Below, in pieces: positions 25,302 to 34,083 of a stretch of 64,000 bases of DNA. The DNA is taken from positions 1 to 64,000 of the forward strand of contig NZ_JAMXBH010000009.1 in NCBI RefSeq assembly GCF_023913735.1, given 5' to 3'. The translations under genes were made by a program, and so were the position numbers. The notes beneath the pieces are model-generated. The model was not told where the DNA came from. It made no database searches and worked only from the letters and a program-made list of their open reading frames with translations. Positions within the stretch are counted from its first letter, which is position 1, and every line of letters starts with the position of its first letter. The stretch comes from Pseudarthrobacter raffinosi. Its GTDB lineage: Bacteria; Actinomycetota; Actinomycetes; Actinomycetales; Micrococcaceae.

Positions 25302-26282
25302 TCAGTTCCGCCCGGCCTTGCGGATCTGGTGCTCCAGGACTTTGGACTGGAACGCGCCAACTACTTTGTTTTTCAGGTCGGTGGGAACCCGGACCATGCC
25401 CTCCTGCGCCACCGAGGCAACGTGCTGCCCGGCCCGGTTGAAAATTTTGCCCGTTGCGAGGCCGCGGGCTCCCTGGGCGCTGGGGGATTCCTGGACGTAG
25501 AGCAGCCATTCGTCCACCCGGGCGGGACGGTGCCACCACATGGCGTGGTCGAGGCTGGCGACACTCATGCCGGGCGTGATCCAGCTCAGCCCGTGGCGGC
25601 GCAGGATGGATTCCAGCAGCGTGTAGTCGCTGGCGTAGGCCAGGGCGGCCCGGTGCAGGTTTGAATCATCGGGCATGGGCCCGAACGTCTTCATCCAGAC
25701 GGCGTTCCGGGCCTCCTTCTTGCCTTTGGCCGAAACGTAGAGCGGCGGGTCGACGTGCCGGATATCAAAGGGCCGCTCGTAAGCCCAATGCTGGGCGATG
25801 GGGTGGTCGAACTTGCCCAGCAGGTCGGCCGTGCTCGGCAGCGACTCAGGATCGGGAATGCCGGCGGGCATCTTGGATTCGTGGTCGAGGCCTTCGTCCA
25901 GGTCCTGGAAGGACGCGATCATCGAAAGGATGGGCACCCCTTCCTGGTAGGCATGGACACGCCTCGCCGAAAAGGACCGGCCGTCACGCAGGCGCTGGAC
26001 ACCGAACGTGATGGGCTTGTTGGCGTCGCCGGGCCGGAGGAAATAGCCATGCATGGAATGGACAAACCGTTCCGGGTCCACCGTCCTCATGGAAGCGACC
26101 AGCGACTGGGCCAGCACCTGGCCGCCGAACACACGCTGCCGGGGCTGCTGCTGCGATGGGCCAAGGAAGATGTCCTCATCCGTCCGGGCGCCCTCAAGCT
26201 CACCAAGGTCCAGGAGCTGGATGAGCGTTTCGGTGGGGTCGCCGCTGGGTGGCGCCAGCAGTCCGGTTTCGGCTTCAGTCAT
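25302..26282 (-). CDS. tesB: Acyl-CoA thioesterase II
   Basis: Hydrolyses medium- and long-chain acyl-CoA to free acid and CoA. 326 residues form a tandem double hot-dog fold: first hot-dog from about 40 (QQQPRQRVFGGQVLAQSLVA, SMHGYFLRPGDANKPITFGV), second from about 200 (DYTLLESILRRHGLSWITPG, MSVASLDHAMWWHRP). The catalytic Asp in SLDHAMW and the Gln/Thr partners near the C-terminus (SAQGARGLATGKIF) match TesB. ATG 26280-26282. Convergent with ettA, divergent from an unknown gene. Confidence 0.94.
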   Translation of the reverse strand: MTEAETGLLAPPSGDPTETLIQLLDLGELEGARTDEDIFLGPSQQQPRQRVFGGQVLAQSLVASMRTVDPERFVHSMHGYFLRPGDANKPITFGVQRLRDGRSFSARRVHAYQEGVPILSMIASFQDLDEGLDHESKMPAGIPDPESLPSTADLLGKFDHPIAQHWAYERPFDIRHVDPPLYVSAKGKKEARNAVWMKTFGPMPDDSNLHRAALAYASDYTLLESILRRHGLSWITPGMSVASLDHAMWWHRPARVDEWLLYVQESPSAQGARGLATGKIFNRAGQHVASVAQEGMVRVPTDLKNKVVGAFQSKVLEHQIRKAGRN

Positions 26283-26345
26283 GGATCGACTCTAGACGCC
26301 GCCCGGCCGCTGCTCAACCAAGCTGCAGCCGGTAGTGTTCTTAAT

Positions 26346-27002
26346 GTGTCTGACCTACTTACGAAGTCCTTCCGGTTCGCCGACCCGCGTGATCTCGCCG
26401 ATCTGCGAACATTCACCACCCGTGCCAAGACGGTCGACGACGGCGCCATCCGGCTTCAGGCCGCAGGTTCCGTTCTCGCGGCCTACGTGTGCATTCTGCG
26501 GCCCCGCCTGTTGGGCGAATCCACCCCCACCATCCTGGGCCTGCGCACCATGGCGCTGGCGGAACCTTCCGCGATTGACGTGACGGTACCGCTCTCAGCC
26601 GTTCTTGACCGGCTTGCCAGGGCAGGGGAGGACGACGTCGAGCTGCCGGTTCCGCCGTCCACCGTCACCGAATCGTGGACAGGCGTCGGCGCACCGCGCA
26701 CCGGCTGGGAACTGGTGGGTGCGTTGTCGGATGCTGAACTCCGGCGCGCGGCCGAAGCCGGCATCACCGAAGTGGCGGGCATCATGCCCGCCCAGCCGGG
26801 GGCGCTGATCGTCAACAACGCACGCGCCGCTGTGTGGGGCCGGGCCCTTGATGACTCCGGCCTTCCGGCAGGAGCCGCCTTCGCGGCCCTCACCCTGGGA
26901 TTCCTCGCAGACGCGGACCAGAAGCTGTACCGGGCGGGCCGTTGGTTCCGCCTCAGTGGTCCACGCGGCCACGTCCTGGCACGCACCGGCAGCGGCCTCT
27001 AA
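26346..27002 (+). CDS. Conserved hypothetical protein
   Basis: 218 residues, mixed alpha/beta, no signal peptide or membrane segment. The N-terminus (SDLLTKSFRFADPRDLADLR) is followed by a region beginning VLAAYVCILRPRLLGESTPT and a conserved-looking centre (IMPAQPGALIVNNARAAVWG). I recognise it only as a protein that recurs in Micrococcaceae next to tesB and glbO; no function can be assigned. GTG 26346 is the chosen start because the much longer upstream open frame runs antisense to tesB. There is only a weak ribosome-binding site. It converges with glbO. Confidence 0.7.
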   Translation: MSDLLTKSFRFADPRDLADLRTFTTRAKTVDDGAIRLQAAGSVLAAYVCILRPRLLGESTPTILGLRTMALAEPSAIDVTVPLSAVLDRLARAGEDDVELPVPPSTVTESWTGVGAPRTGWELVGALSDAELRRAAEAGITEVAGIMPAQPGALIVNNARAAVWGRALDDSGLPAGAAFAALTLGFLADADQKLYRAGRWFRLSGPRGHVLARTGSGL

Positions 27003-27054
27003 AACCCGGCCAGCCGCCGTCGTACGCGCCCATACGCTAAGCCCGAAGGCCGCG

Positions 27055-27507
27055 TCAGGCCTCCGACGGGCTGTTCACCATGGACAGGGCGGCGCGTTCC
27101 ATGTAGTCCCAGAGCGTTCCCTCGTACAAGGGTGGCAGTTCCAGGGCATCGACAGCGGTCCGCATGTGGAACAGCCAGCGGTCCTTGGCCTCCGGCGTGA
27201 CCCGGAACGGTATGTGGCGCATCCGCAGGCGCGGGTGGCCGCGTTCCTCGCCGTACGTGGTGGGGCCGCCCCAGTACTGCTCCAGGAACATCAGGAACCG
27301 CCGTTTGGCCGGTTCGAGGTCCTCCTCCGGGTACATCGGGCGCAACAGCGGGTCCGTGGCTACGCCGTCGTAAAAGACATCGATCAGCTTGACGAACGTC
27401 TCGTGGCCGCCCACGGCGTTGTAGAAGTTGTCCGTGTAGCCGGGCTGGCTGAAGGGATCGTTCTGCATAAGCTGGCGTGGCTGCTGCGGCTCGGCGGGTA
27501 TGGTCAT
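27055..27507 (-). CDS. glbO: Group II truncated haemoglobin (TrHbO)
   Basis: 150-residue 2-on-2 globin. The N-terminal glycine motif VGGHETFVKLIDVFYDGV starts at about 32; the Tyr-B10 equivalent is the FY of that block. The proximal haem histidine is in LRMRHIPF (about 98) and the group II tryptophan (G8) is in DRWLFHM (about 111). Family roles are oxygen delivery to membrane respiratory enzymes and protection from peroxide or nitric oxide. A proline/glutamine-rich leader of about 25 residues precedes the fold; Met at about residue 14 is an alternative start. Its start lies four bases after the mscS stop, so the two are one operon. Confidence 0.93.
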   Translation of the reverse strand: MTIPAEPQQPRQLMQNDPFSQPGYTDNFYNAVGGHETFVKLIDVFYDGVATDPLLRPMYPEEDLEPAKRRFLMFLEQYWGGPTTYGEERGHPRLRMRHIPFRVTPEAKDRWLFHMRTAVDALELPPLYEGTLWDYMERAALSMVNSPSEA

Positions 27508-27511
27508 GTCT

Positions 27512-28204
27512 CTATTCTCCGGCCTTTTGCTCGGTCTTTTTCGCCTCGGTGGCGGGCGCACTCAGGGCAGTGTCCGGCCCGGCGGCCGGCAAGTCCGGCA
27601 CTGGCACGTAGTTGCCCTGCGAACGGTTGCCGACGCGAAGGATCTCGCCATTGCGGAGGTACCAGATGGCGCCGTCCTCCGAGCGGACCCGGGTGATGCG
27701 CAGCCCCATTGACTCGACCACACCCACTACTTCGCTGGTTTCGATGACGTCGCCGATCCCGTACTGGTCTTCGATGGTGATGAAGATCCCGGCGAGGAAG
27801 TCACGGATCAGCTGCTGCGCGCCAAAACCGATGGCGATACCCAGGATTCCCACGCTGGTCAGCAGCGGGGCGATGTTGATGTCCAGGTTCTGCAGCACGT
27901 ACATGGTGGTGATCACGGCCACCAGAACTCCGACGATGCTGTTGAGCAGGGAACCGATGGTTTCCGCCCGCTGCACGCGGCGCTCGTGATCCAGGGCCCG
28001 CAGGGCGGGTGCAACCCACTTGAAGTGCGGTTTCTTGAAGAAATTGGTACCCGACGCCACTCGCTTGCTGATCCGGGAAATTACGAAGGTGGCCACCAGC
28101 CATATCGCGATTCCGACGCCAAGGCTGATCACAATGCCCGTAATGCTGACGCCGCTTGGCTGCGAGGTGAGGGGCGGGGGTGTAAGCGACATCGTGCTGA
28201 ACAT
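27512..28204 (-). CDS. Small-conductance mechanosensitive channel (MscS family)
   Basis: 230-residue membrane protein that should open under tension during osmotic downshock. Three hydrophobic segments: VSITGIVISLGVGIAIWLVA, LLNSIVGVLVAVITTMYVL, and the pore helix TSVGILGIAIGFGAQQLIRD, whose Gly/Ala pattern is typical of MscS TM3. The beta domain follows (IEDQYGIGDVIETSEVVGVV, then LRITRVRSEDGAIWYLRNGE). The C-terminal tail is short, P/A/E/K-rich. The start ATG 28202-28204 has AAGGAG at minus-strand positions 28220-28215; longer upstream reading is not supported. Co-transcribed with glbO. Confidence 0.93.
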   Translation of the reverse strand: MFSTMSLTPPPLTSQPSGVSITGIVISLGVGIAIWLVATFVISRISKRVASGTNFFKKPHFKWVAPALRALDHERRVQRAETIGSLLNSIVGVLVAVITTMYVLQNLDINIAPLLTSVGILGIAIGFGAQQLIRDFLAGIFITIEDQYGIGDVIETSEVVGVVESMGLRITRVRSEDGAIWYLRNGEILRVGNRSQGNYVPVPDLPAAGPDTALSAPATEAKKTEQKAGE

Positions 28205-28326
28205 AGAGGTAAAACTCCTTGGGGGGTCACCGGCGGCGGCCGGGGGGATGACGTCGGCCCATGCACAGGTTCGCCCGCGGCATAAGGCTCTGTTCTCCTT
28301 CAACCCTAGCGCCGTAGCGTGGCCCC

Positions 28327-29233
28327 ATGCGCATCCTCATTCTGGGCGGAACCGCCTTTCTCTCGTCTGAAATCGCCAGGCAGTCCGTTTCCGCAGGTCA
28401 CACAGTCGCGTGCCTGGCCCGCGGATCCGCGACGGAACCGCCAGCCGGCGTCCAGTGGGTAAGAGCGGACCGTTCACTCGGCGTGAACAGCTATGCACAG
28501 GTGGCAAGGGACTGGGACGCGGTGATTGACGTGGCTCGCGATCCTGTCCCTGCCAAGGAGGCGCTGACCGCACTGGCCCACCGGACCGCCCACTGGACGT
28601 TTGTGTCCAGCTGCTCCGTCTACGCAGACCATTCGACGCCGGGAGCGGCTGAGGACGCTGACCTGCTGGCACCGCTGCCAGCAGGCACGGAATCCACTCC
28701 GGATTAGCGGCCCCGGTGACGGGACGGACCGGTACGGCTACTGGCCTGCGAGGTTCGCCAGGGACGACGGCCCGGCCGTGGTCCCGGATATCGACGCCCA
28801 CGCCACGCAGGTCATTGATGTGCGGGACCTGGCGGCCTGGGTCCTCGATGCTGCCCGGCGTGGGGTGACGGGGCCGCTGAACGCCGTGGGGGACCAGGTG
28901 CCCTTTGGCAACTACATCGAGGCGGCCAAAACAGTGGCCGAATACCGGGGCGAAGTCCTCAAGGCCCCGGAGGATTGGCTGGTGGAGCACGGGATCGACT
29001 ACTGGGCCGGACCGGATTCCCTCCCGCTGTGGCTGCCGCCCGGCCACGAGGGGTTCTGCAGCCGCGGCAACCACGCCGCCAGGGCCGCCGGGCTGGCCAT
29101 AAGACCCTGGCAGGAAACACTGGCGGACACACTGGAGGACGAACGACGCCGCGGCCTGGACCGCCCCCGCAAGGCAGGGCTCACGCCCGCCACCGAAGCA
29201 CGGCTGGCAGAGGAGCTTGTTCGAAGCCGCTGA
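28327..29233 (+). pseudogene. NAD-dependent epimerase/dehydratase-family gene with an internal out-of-frame deletion
   Basis: Bases 28327-28707 encode an extended-SDR N-terminus (MRILILGGTAFLSSEIARQ, GGTxFLS nucleotide motif, VSSCSVYADHS) and stop at a TAG after GTESTPD. The rest of the family protein resumes in another frame from about 28703 (ISGPGDGTDRYGYWPARFAR, then VIDVRDLAAWVLDAARRG) and runs to 29233. Intact relatives have roughly 35-45 residues more at this point, including the YxxxK catalytic pair, so a deletion plus frame change has occurred. The reading is therefore a pseudogene; a homopolymer error cannot explain missing catalytic sequence. Divergent from mscS. Confidence 0.83.
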
Positions 29234-29265
29234 GTCCGGCCGGACGCGAACTGGGTAGCACCCCA

Positions 29266-29331
29266 CCCATGTAGGTCGCACTAACTGTCGTTATGACTTC
29301 CCATAACGACAGTTAGTGCGACCCAGTTGGG
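29266..29331. repeat. 66-nt palindromic intergenic repeat, copy 2
   Basis: Same plan and same length as 7522-7587: CCCA (29266-29269) and TGGG (29328-29331) flank a 22-bp perfect stem (29274-29295 with 29302-29323) closed by ACTTCC. It shares the core CACTAACTGTCGTT and its complement with copy 1, and it also lies between two converging genes. Differences from copy 1 include three paired changes that preserve base-pairing. Confidence 0.85.
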
Positions 29332-29333
29332 TC

Positions 29334-29807
29334 TCAGGCCACCAGGGTCACGGGCGAATGATCCACGGGGAAGTTGACGCTGCGGGCGATGAAACAGACC
29401 GCGTTGGCTTCGCGGTGAAGCTGTTCAGCCAGATCCACATGGGCCGCGTCCGCCACGGTCACCCTCGGGTTCAGCGTGACGGACTCGAACTGTCCGCTGC
29501 CGTCGCGGTTCAGCCGCATCACACCGGTGGCGTCGTCCTGATAGTCGGTCACCACCACCCCGTGCTTCACCGCCACATGCAGGAACGACAGCATGTGGCA
29601 CTGCGCCAACGCCGCCAGGAGCAGCTGCTCCGGGTTGTAGCGGTCACGGTCCCCATGGAACGTCGGATCGGCGGAACCGGGCAGGACCGGCAGCCCGGGG
29701 ATCCGGATGTCGTGGTCCCGTGAGTAGCCCCGGTACGACGACGTGCCGTTACCCAGGTTGCCGGTCCACTGCACCGTCAGGGAATAGTGGTGCTCGCCCA
29801 GGCCCAC
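29334..29807 (-). CDS. OsmC-family protein
   Basis: 157-residue OsmC/Ohr-superfamily protein, cytosolic thiol-dependent peroxidase class. The two redox cysteines are in LLAALAQCHMLSFLHVAV (about residue 70) and NAVCFIARSVNFPVDHSP (about 138). The N-terminal strand block HHYSLTVQWTGNLGNGTSSY and the R-D-R-Y-N-P-E-Q segment are typical of the YhfA-like/OsmC group rather than Ohr. Start is GTG 29805-29807. It begins nine bases after the pepN stop and is likely in one transcript with it. It ends at a palindromic repeat. Confidence 0.87.
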   Translation of the reverse strand: MGLGEHHYSLTVQWTGNLGNGTSSYRGYSRDHDIRIPGLPVLPGSADPTFHGDRDRYNPEQLLLAALAQCHMLSFLHVAVKHGVVVTDYQDDATGVMRLNRDGSGQFESVTLNPRVTVADAAHVDLAEQLHREANAVCFIARSVNFPVDHSPVTLVA

Positions 29808-29816
29808 GGCGCCGGC

Positions 29817-32384
29817 CTAGGCTTCGCCCGGCAGCACGTCGGCCGCGCGTGCCCGCAACGCCCGGGCCACGCCGTCCCGGTTTTCCAGCATCATGCGGCG
29901 CAGGGCGCTGCTGTCGGCCGGAAGCCCGGCGAGGAAAGCATCCGTCCGGTCCACCGTTGCCTGCGTGGTCAGCAATGCCGGATAAAGCCCGACGACGATC
30001 TGCTGGGCGAGTGCGTGTGTGCGGTTTGCCACGATCCCGGGAACAGCCTCGAAGTACTTTTCCGCATACGGCTCGAGCAGCGAACGGTCCAGCACCCGCA
30101 TGAAGCCTGTGACGGCTGAACCCTGGAGCGCATTGGAGAGTTCTCCCGTGACCACGATCGAGTCCCACGCTGCGGCCTTGGCTTCGGCGGTGGGGATGGC
30201 GGCCGTGGCCAGCGCCGCGGCGTTCTGTCCGCTGGCAGTGTTGTCGCGCTCCAGTTCGGCGTCGATCTGTGCCTGGCCCCGCCGGCCACCGGCCACCACG
30301 GACGCCAGCAGCTCCCAGCGCAGGTCCTGGTCGACGGCCAGCCCCTCCAGGGTGGCGGTGCCGTCCAGGAGCCCGGCGACGGTGTCCTGCTGGCCTGTGC
30401 TGCCGGCCAGCAGGGCAAACGACTTCACAAACTGCAGCTGGGCGTCGGACCCGCCAAGCGCTGCGCTGGCAAGGTCCCACAGCGTGTCCACGGCGGCGAC
30501 CGTGGTGGCCTCGCGGTGCTCCTCGGCCACATAGAAGTTCAGCGTGGTGGCCAGCTGGCGCAGCTGGACCAGGATCACCGAAGAATCCGATTCCGCGGCC
30601 ACGTTGGCCAGGATCAGCTCCACATACCGGCGCGCCGGGGACTCGCCGTCGCGGGCAGCGTCCCAGGCGGAGTTCCACACCAGGGTGCGCGGCAGGCTCT
30701 CGCTGAAGTCCTTCAGGTGCGCCGTTGCCGTGGCGAGGGACTTCTCGTCCAGCCGGACCTTGGCGTAGGCGAGGTCGTCGTCGTTGACCAGGATCAGGTC
30801 AGGCTGCGCCAGGCCCGCCAGTTCCGGGACCTCGGTGCGCTCGCCGTCGACGTCGAGCTCCTCGCGGTGCACGCGCTCCAGCTTGCCCGAGCTGTTCAGG
30901 TTGTAGAACCCGACGGCGAGCCGGTGCGGACGGATGGTGGGCCACTCCTCGACGGCTGACTGCACGATGGTGAAGGACATCAGCGTCCCGGAGCCGTCAA
31001 CGGAGAGCTCCGGCTTGAGCGTATTGACGCCGGCGGTCTCCAGCCAGAGGCGGCCCCACTGGTCCAGGTCGCGGCCGCTGGCCTTCTCCAGCTCCACCAT
31101 GAGGTCGCTCAGCTCGGTGTTCTGCCAGGCGTGCTTCGCGAAATACTCCCGGACCCCGGCCATAAACTGCTCCGGCCCCACCCAGGCCACCAGCTGGCGC
31201 AGGACCGAGGCGCCCTTGGCGTAGGTGATGCCGTCGAAGTTGACCTCCACGTCCTGCAGGTCGCTGATGTCGGCGAAGATCGGGTGCGTCGTGGGCAGCT
31301 GGTCCTGGCGGTAGGCCCAGGACTTCTCCACCGAGGCGAAAGTGGTCCACGCGCTCGTGAAGGACGTGTTTTCCACGGCCGCGAGGTGGGACATGTATTC
31401 GGCGAAGGATTCGTTGAGCCAGAGGTCGTTCCACCAGCGCATGGTCACCAGGTCGCCGAACCACATGTGGGCGAGTTCGTGCAGCACGGTGATGGCCCGG
31501 CGCTCGATCTGGGCCCCGGTCACCTTGCTCCGGAAAACGTAGCCTTCCAGGATGGTCACCGCGCCGGCATTCTCCATGGCGCCCGCGTTGAACTCAGGCA
31601 CAAAGAGCTGGTCGTACTTCTCGAACGGGTACGGGAAGCCGAACTGCGCCTCGAAGAATTCGAAGCCCTGACGGGTCAGCTCGAAGATGTTGTCCGCGTC
31701 GAGATATTGCATCAGGGACTTCCGGGCAAAAACTCCCAGCGGGATCACCCGGCCGTCGGAACTGGCCACTTCGCTGCGGACTGACTGGTACGGGCCGGCG
31801 ATCAGGGCGGTGACGTAGGAGGACAGCCGCGGTGTGGGGGCGAACGTCCAGACGGAGCGGGCGCCGCCGTCGTCCCCTGGTGTGGCTTCCACCGGGGCAG
31901 TGGTGGGGGAGTTGGAGATGACATCCCAGTGCGACGGCGCGGTGACCGTGAATCTGAAGGTGCCCTTGAGGTCGGGCTGCTCAAACACCGCGAACATCCG
32001 GCGCGAATCGGGAACCTCGAACTGGGTGTACAGGTATACCTCGTGGTCCACCGGATCCACAAAACGGTGCAGGCCTTCGCCGGTGTTCATGTACGGCGCG
32101 TCGGCCACCACCGTGAGCTCGTTGGCCGCCGCCAGGTCCGGCAACTGGATCCGGATACCGTCGGACACTGCCGCAGGGTCCAGGGCGTGCCCGTTGAGCG
32201 TGACGCTGTGCACGGCATGCGTTACGGCGTCGATGAAAGTGGTGGAACCCGGCACTGCCGTGAACTTCACCGTGGTGGTGGTCCCGAAGACCTTCCCGCC
32301 CCTGGTCAGGTCGAGGATGACATCGTAGGAGTCAACGTTGATGAGTGCGGCACGCTCGCGGGCTTCGGCGCGAGTCAGGTTCAT
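29817..32384 (-). CDS. pepN: Aminopeptidase N (M1 family)
   Basis: Cytosolic zinc aminopeptidase of 855 residues that trims N-terminal residues from peptides. The exopeptidase motif GAMEN is at 268-272. The zinc motif HELAH is at 302-306, with the third ligand in LNESFAEYMSHL about 20 residues later, and the catalytic tyrosine follows. The N-terminal saddle domain (YDVILDLTRGGKVFG onward) and a long helical C-terminal ERAP1-like domain (from about 530) complete the M1 architecture of the actinobacterial PepN. ATG 32382-32384 is the start of the recognisable sequence (MNLTRAEARERAALI); a longer frame upstream is not coding. Divergent from the DUF1648 gene. Confidence 0.96.
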   Translation of the reverse strand: MNLTRAEARERAALINVDSYDVILDLTRGGKVFGTTTTVKFTAVPGSTTFIDAVTHAVHSVTLNGHALDPAAVSDGIRIQLPDLAAANELTVVADAPYMNTGEGLHRFVDPVDHEVYLYTQFEVPDSRRMFAVFEQPDLKGTFRFTVTAPSHWDVISNSPTTAPVEATPGDDGGARSVWTFAPTPRLSSYVTALIAGPYQSVRSEVASSDGRVIPLGVFARKSLMQYLDADNIFELTRQGFEFFEAQFGFPYPFEKYDQLFVPEFNAGAMENAGAVTILEGYVFRSKVTGAQIERRAITVLHELAHMWFGDLVTMRWWNDLWLNESFAEYMSHLAAVENTSFTSAWTTFASVEKSWAYRQDQLPTTHPIFADISDLQDVEVNFDGITYAKGASVLRQLVAWVGPEQFMAGVREYFAKHAWQNTELSDLMVELEKASGRDLDQWGRLWLETAGVNTLKPELSVDGSGTLMSFTIVQSAVEEWPTIRPHRLAVGFYNLNSSGKLERVHREELDVDGERTEVPELAGLAQPDLILVNDDDLAYAKVRLDEKSLATATAHLKDFSESLPRTLVWNSAWDAARDGESPARRYVELILANVAAESDSSVILVQLRQLATTLNFYVAEEHREATTVAAVDTLWDLASAALGGSDAQLQFVKSFALLAGSTGQQDTVAGLLDGTATLEGLAVDQDLRWELLASVVAGGRRGQAQIDAELERDNTASGQNAAALATAAIPTAEAKAAAWDSIVVTGELSNALQGSAVTGFMRVLDRSLLEPYAEKYFEAVPGIVANRTHALAQQIVVGLYPALLTTQATVDRTDAFLAGLPADSSALRRMMLENRDGVARALRARAADVLPGEA

Positions 32385-32494
32385 ACCTGGCAAGTGGGGC
32401 CTCCAGAAGGGGTTGCGGTTGCCGGCGGGCGGTGGCCTGCACCGGCACAGTGAAGTCATTCTGTCACGGCCTCCGGCGGGAGTAGCGTTAATGC

Positions 32495-33511
32495 ATGGGA
32501 AAGTTCCGGGATTCGGTGGACACCAAGGCACTGCGCTTCGCCGTCGGCTTTCCCGTGGTCCTGGCGGCGGCTTTTGTGTTCTGCGCCTTCTTGCTGCGTC
32601 CCGATCTTCCTGACCCCGTAGCCATCAGCTGGACGGCCGACGGCGGCGCCTCCTTTGCCCCGTTCGGCGCCTATGCGGGCGGCGGCGCGCTGCTTATCAT
32701 CGCCTCAGGCTGGCTGGTCATGTTCCAGGCGGCACCGCTGTCCCGGCCCGCTGTGATGCGCCGGATCATGATGGGGACGGGACTGTTCCTGAGCCTGTTC
32801 ATCACCAGCGTCCTGGCGGCCGGGCTGGTGGGGCAGGCCGGCCTCGCGGACGCCCGGGAGTCCCGGGTGGATCTCACGGTTCTCGCATTGGGCAGCGGGG
32901 CGGCGTTGTCGCTGGGTGTCATCATGGGCTTCGTGTTCAAGGCGGACCGGCAGTGGTCGCTTGACGACGACCGGGCCCTGGAGCTGGCCCTCGCCCGCGA
33001 GCTTGACCCGGAGCTTGCGGGGGACACGTTCCGGATGTGGGTGCACGCCCGCAGCTCGGTCTTTGTGATGATCGCGGTGGCCAGCCTGTTCCCGGCCGCG
33101 CTGATCGCTGTGGCGCTTCCCTGGCTCGGGGCCCTGGTGGCTGCCCTCGCTGTGGTGGCCGCTGCTTTCCTCTGCGCCCGTGTCAAGGCCGATCGCCGCG
33201 GCCTGCGTGTCCTGGTGGCCGGAGTGCTGCCGGTCATGGATGTGCCGGCGGCCGCGATCTCCACCGCAAGTGCCGCGGACGTCCGCGCCGCCGACTACGG
33301 CGGGTGGGGCTACCGCAACCACAGCGGCACCGCCGCGATGCTGGTCAGCAGCGGCCCCGCCGTCGTCGTTCATCAAACAGATGGGCGCAACCTTACGGTC
33401 AGCGGCGGCAGCCCGGCATCCGCGGCCCGGCTGGCGGAAGTCCTGACCCGGGTGGCTGCCAGGGCGCACGGGGGCACTTCCGGCGAACGCGCGCCGGAGT
33501 CTGAGTCCTAG
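32495..33511 (+). CDS. DUF1648-type membrane protein
   Basis: 338 residues with about five hydrophobic segments (for example FAVGFPVVLAAAFVFCAFLL, GLFLSLFITSVLAAGLVGQA, SSVFVMIAVASLFPAALIAV). The short extracytoplasmic stretch PDPVAISWTADGGASFAP is the DUF1648 signature, seen in SdpI-like immunity and peptidase-associated proteins. The C-terminal 100 residues are a soluble beta-rich domain (VPAAAISTASAADVRAADYG, WGYRNHSGTAAML) resembling PH-like tails of actinobacterial membrane proteins. No function can be assigned with confidence. ATG 32495 is used. It precedes rpiB. Confidence 0.8.
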   Translation: MGKFRDSVDTKALRFAVGFPVVLAAAFVFCAFLLRPDLPDPVAISWTADGGASFAPFGAYAGGGALLIIASGWLVMFQAAPLSRPAVMRRIMMGTGLFLSLFITSVLAAGLVGQAGLADARESRVDLTVLALGSGAALSLGVIMGFVFKADRQWSLDDDRALELALARELDPELAGDTFRMWVHARSSVFVMIAVASLFPAALIAVALPWLGALVAALAVVAAAFLCARVKADRRGLRVLVAGVLPVMDVPAAAISTASAADVRAADYGGWGYRNHSGTAAMLVSSGPAVVVHQTDGRNLTVSGGSPASAARLAEVLTRVAARAHGGTSGERAPESES

Positions 33512-33588
33512 TAACCTTGTCCCTGATGATCTGACCCTGGCCTGAACCAGCACTGCTGGCCCCGGCGCCGAAACGAACGGATATTGCT

Positions 33589-34083
33589 GTGACTTCTTCC
33601 CCTGCCTTCCCGCGGGTACACATCGCCACCGACCACGCAGGCATGGAACTCAGCGCCCACCTGGTCAGCCACCTCACGGCCAAGGGCTACGACGTGGTGG
33701 ACCACGGCCCCAAGGAATACGACGCCCTGGACGACTACCCGTCCTTCTGCATCAACGCAGCGCTCGCCGTCGTCGCTGACCAGCAGGCAGGAATCCACGC
33801 CCTGGGCATCGTCCTGGGCGGCTCGGGCAACGGTGAGCAGATCGCCGCCAACAAGGTCAAGGGGGTCCGCGCAGCCCTCGCCTGGAACCACTCCACCGCA
33901 ACTTTGGCACGCGAACACAACGACGCCAACGTGGTGGCCGTTGGCGGCCGCCAGCACACTGTCGGGGAAGCAACCGAACTGATCGAGGCGTTCCTGGCTG
34001 AGCCCTTCAGCAACGACGAAAGGCACGTCCGCCGCATCGGCAAGATCGCGGCTTACGAAACCACCGGCGAGGTCATCGATTAG
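33589..34083 (+). CDS. rpiB: Ribose-5-phosphate isomerase B
   Basis: Interconverts ribulose 5-phosphate and ribose 5-phosphate, the step after Gnd in the pentose phosphate pathway. The 164-residue product carries the RpiB/LacAB fold: HIATDHAGMELSAHL (catalytic-loop and phosphate contacts), DHGPKEYDALDDYPSFC, and GIVLGGSGNGEQIAANKVKG, where the usual catalytic Cys of many RpiB proteins is replaced by Ser as in actinobacterial relatives. GTG start 33589. Its TAG overlaps the GTG of the glycosylase gene, so the two are coupled. Confidence 0.93.
   Translation: MTSSPAFPRVHIATDHAGMELSAHLVSHLTAKGYDVVDHGPKEYDALDDYPSFCINAALAVVADQQAGIHALGIVLGGSGNGEQIAANKVKGVRAALAWNHSTATLAREHNDANVVAVGGRQHTVGEATELIEAFLAEPFSNDERHVRRIGKIAAYETTGEVID

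Noticed and set aside
25755..26345. Long open frame upstream of GTG 26346
   Set aside because: It is antisense to tesB, whose protein is clearly conserved; the extra 197 codons have no family character.
33780..33850. Missing catalytic cysteine in RpiB (GGSGNG) as evidence of inactivation
   Set aside because: Actinobacterial RpiB proteins use a different catalytic acid, so the absence of this cysteine is expected for the group.
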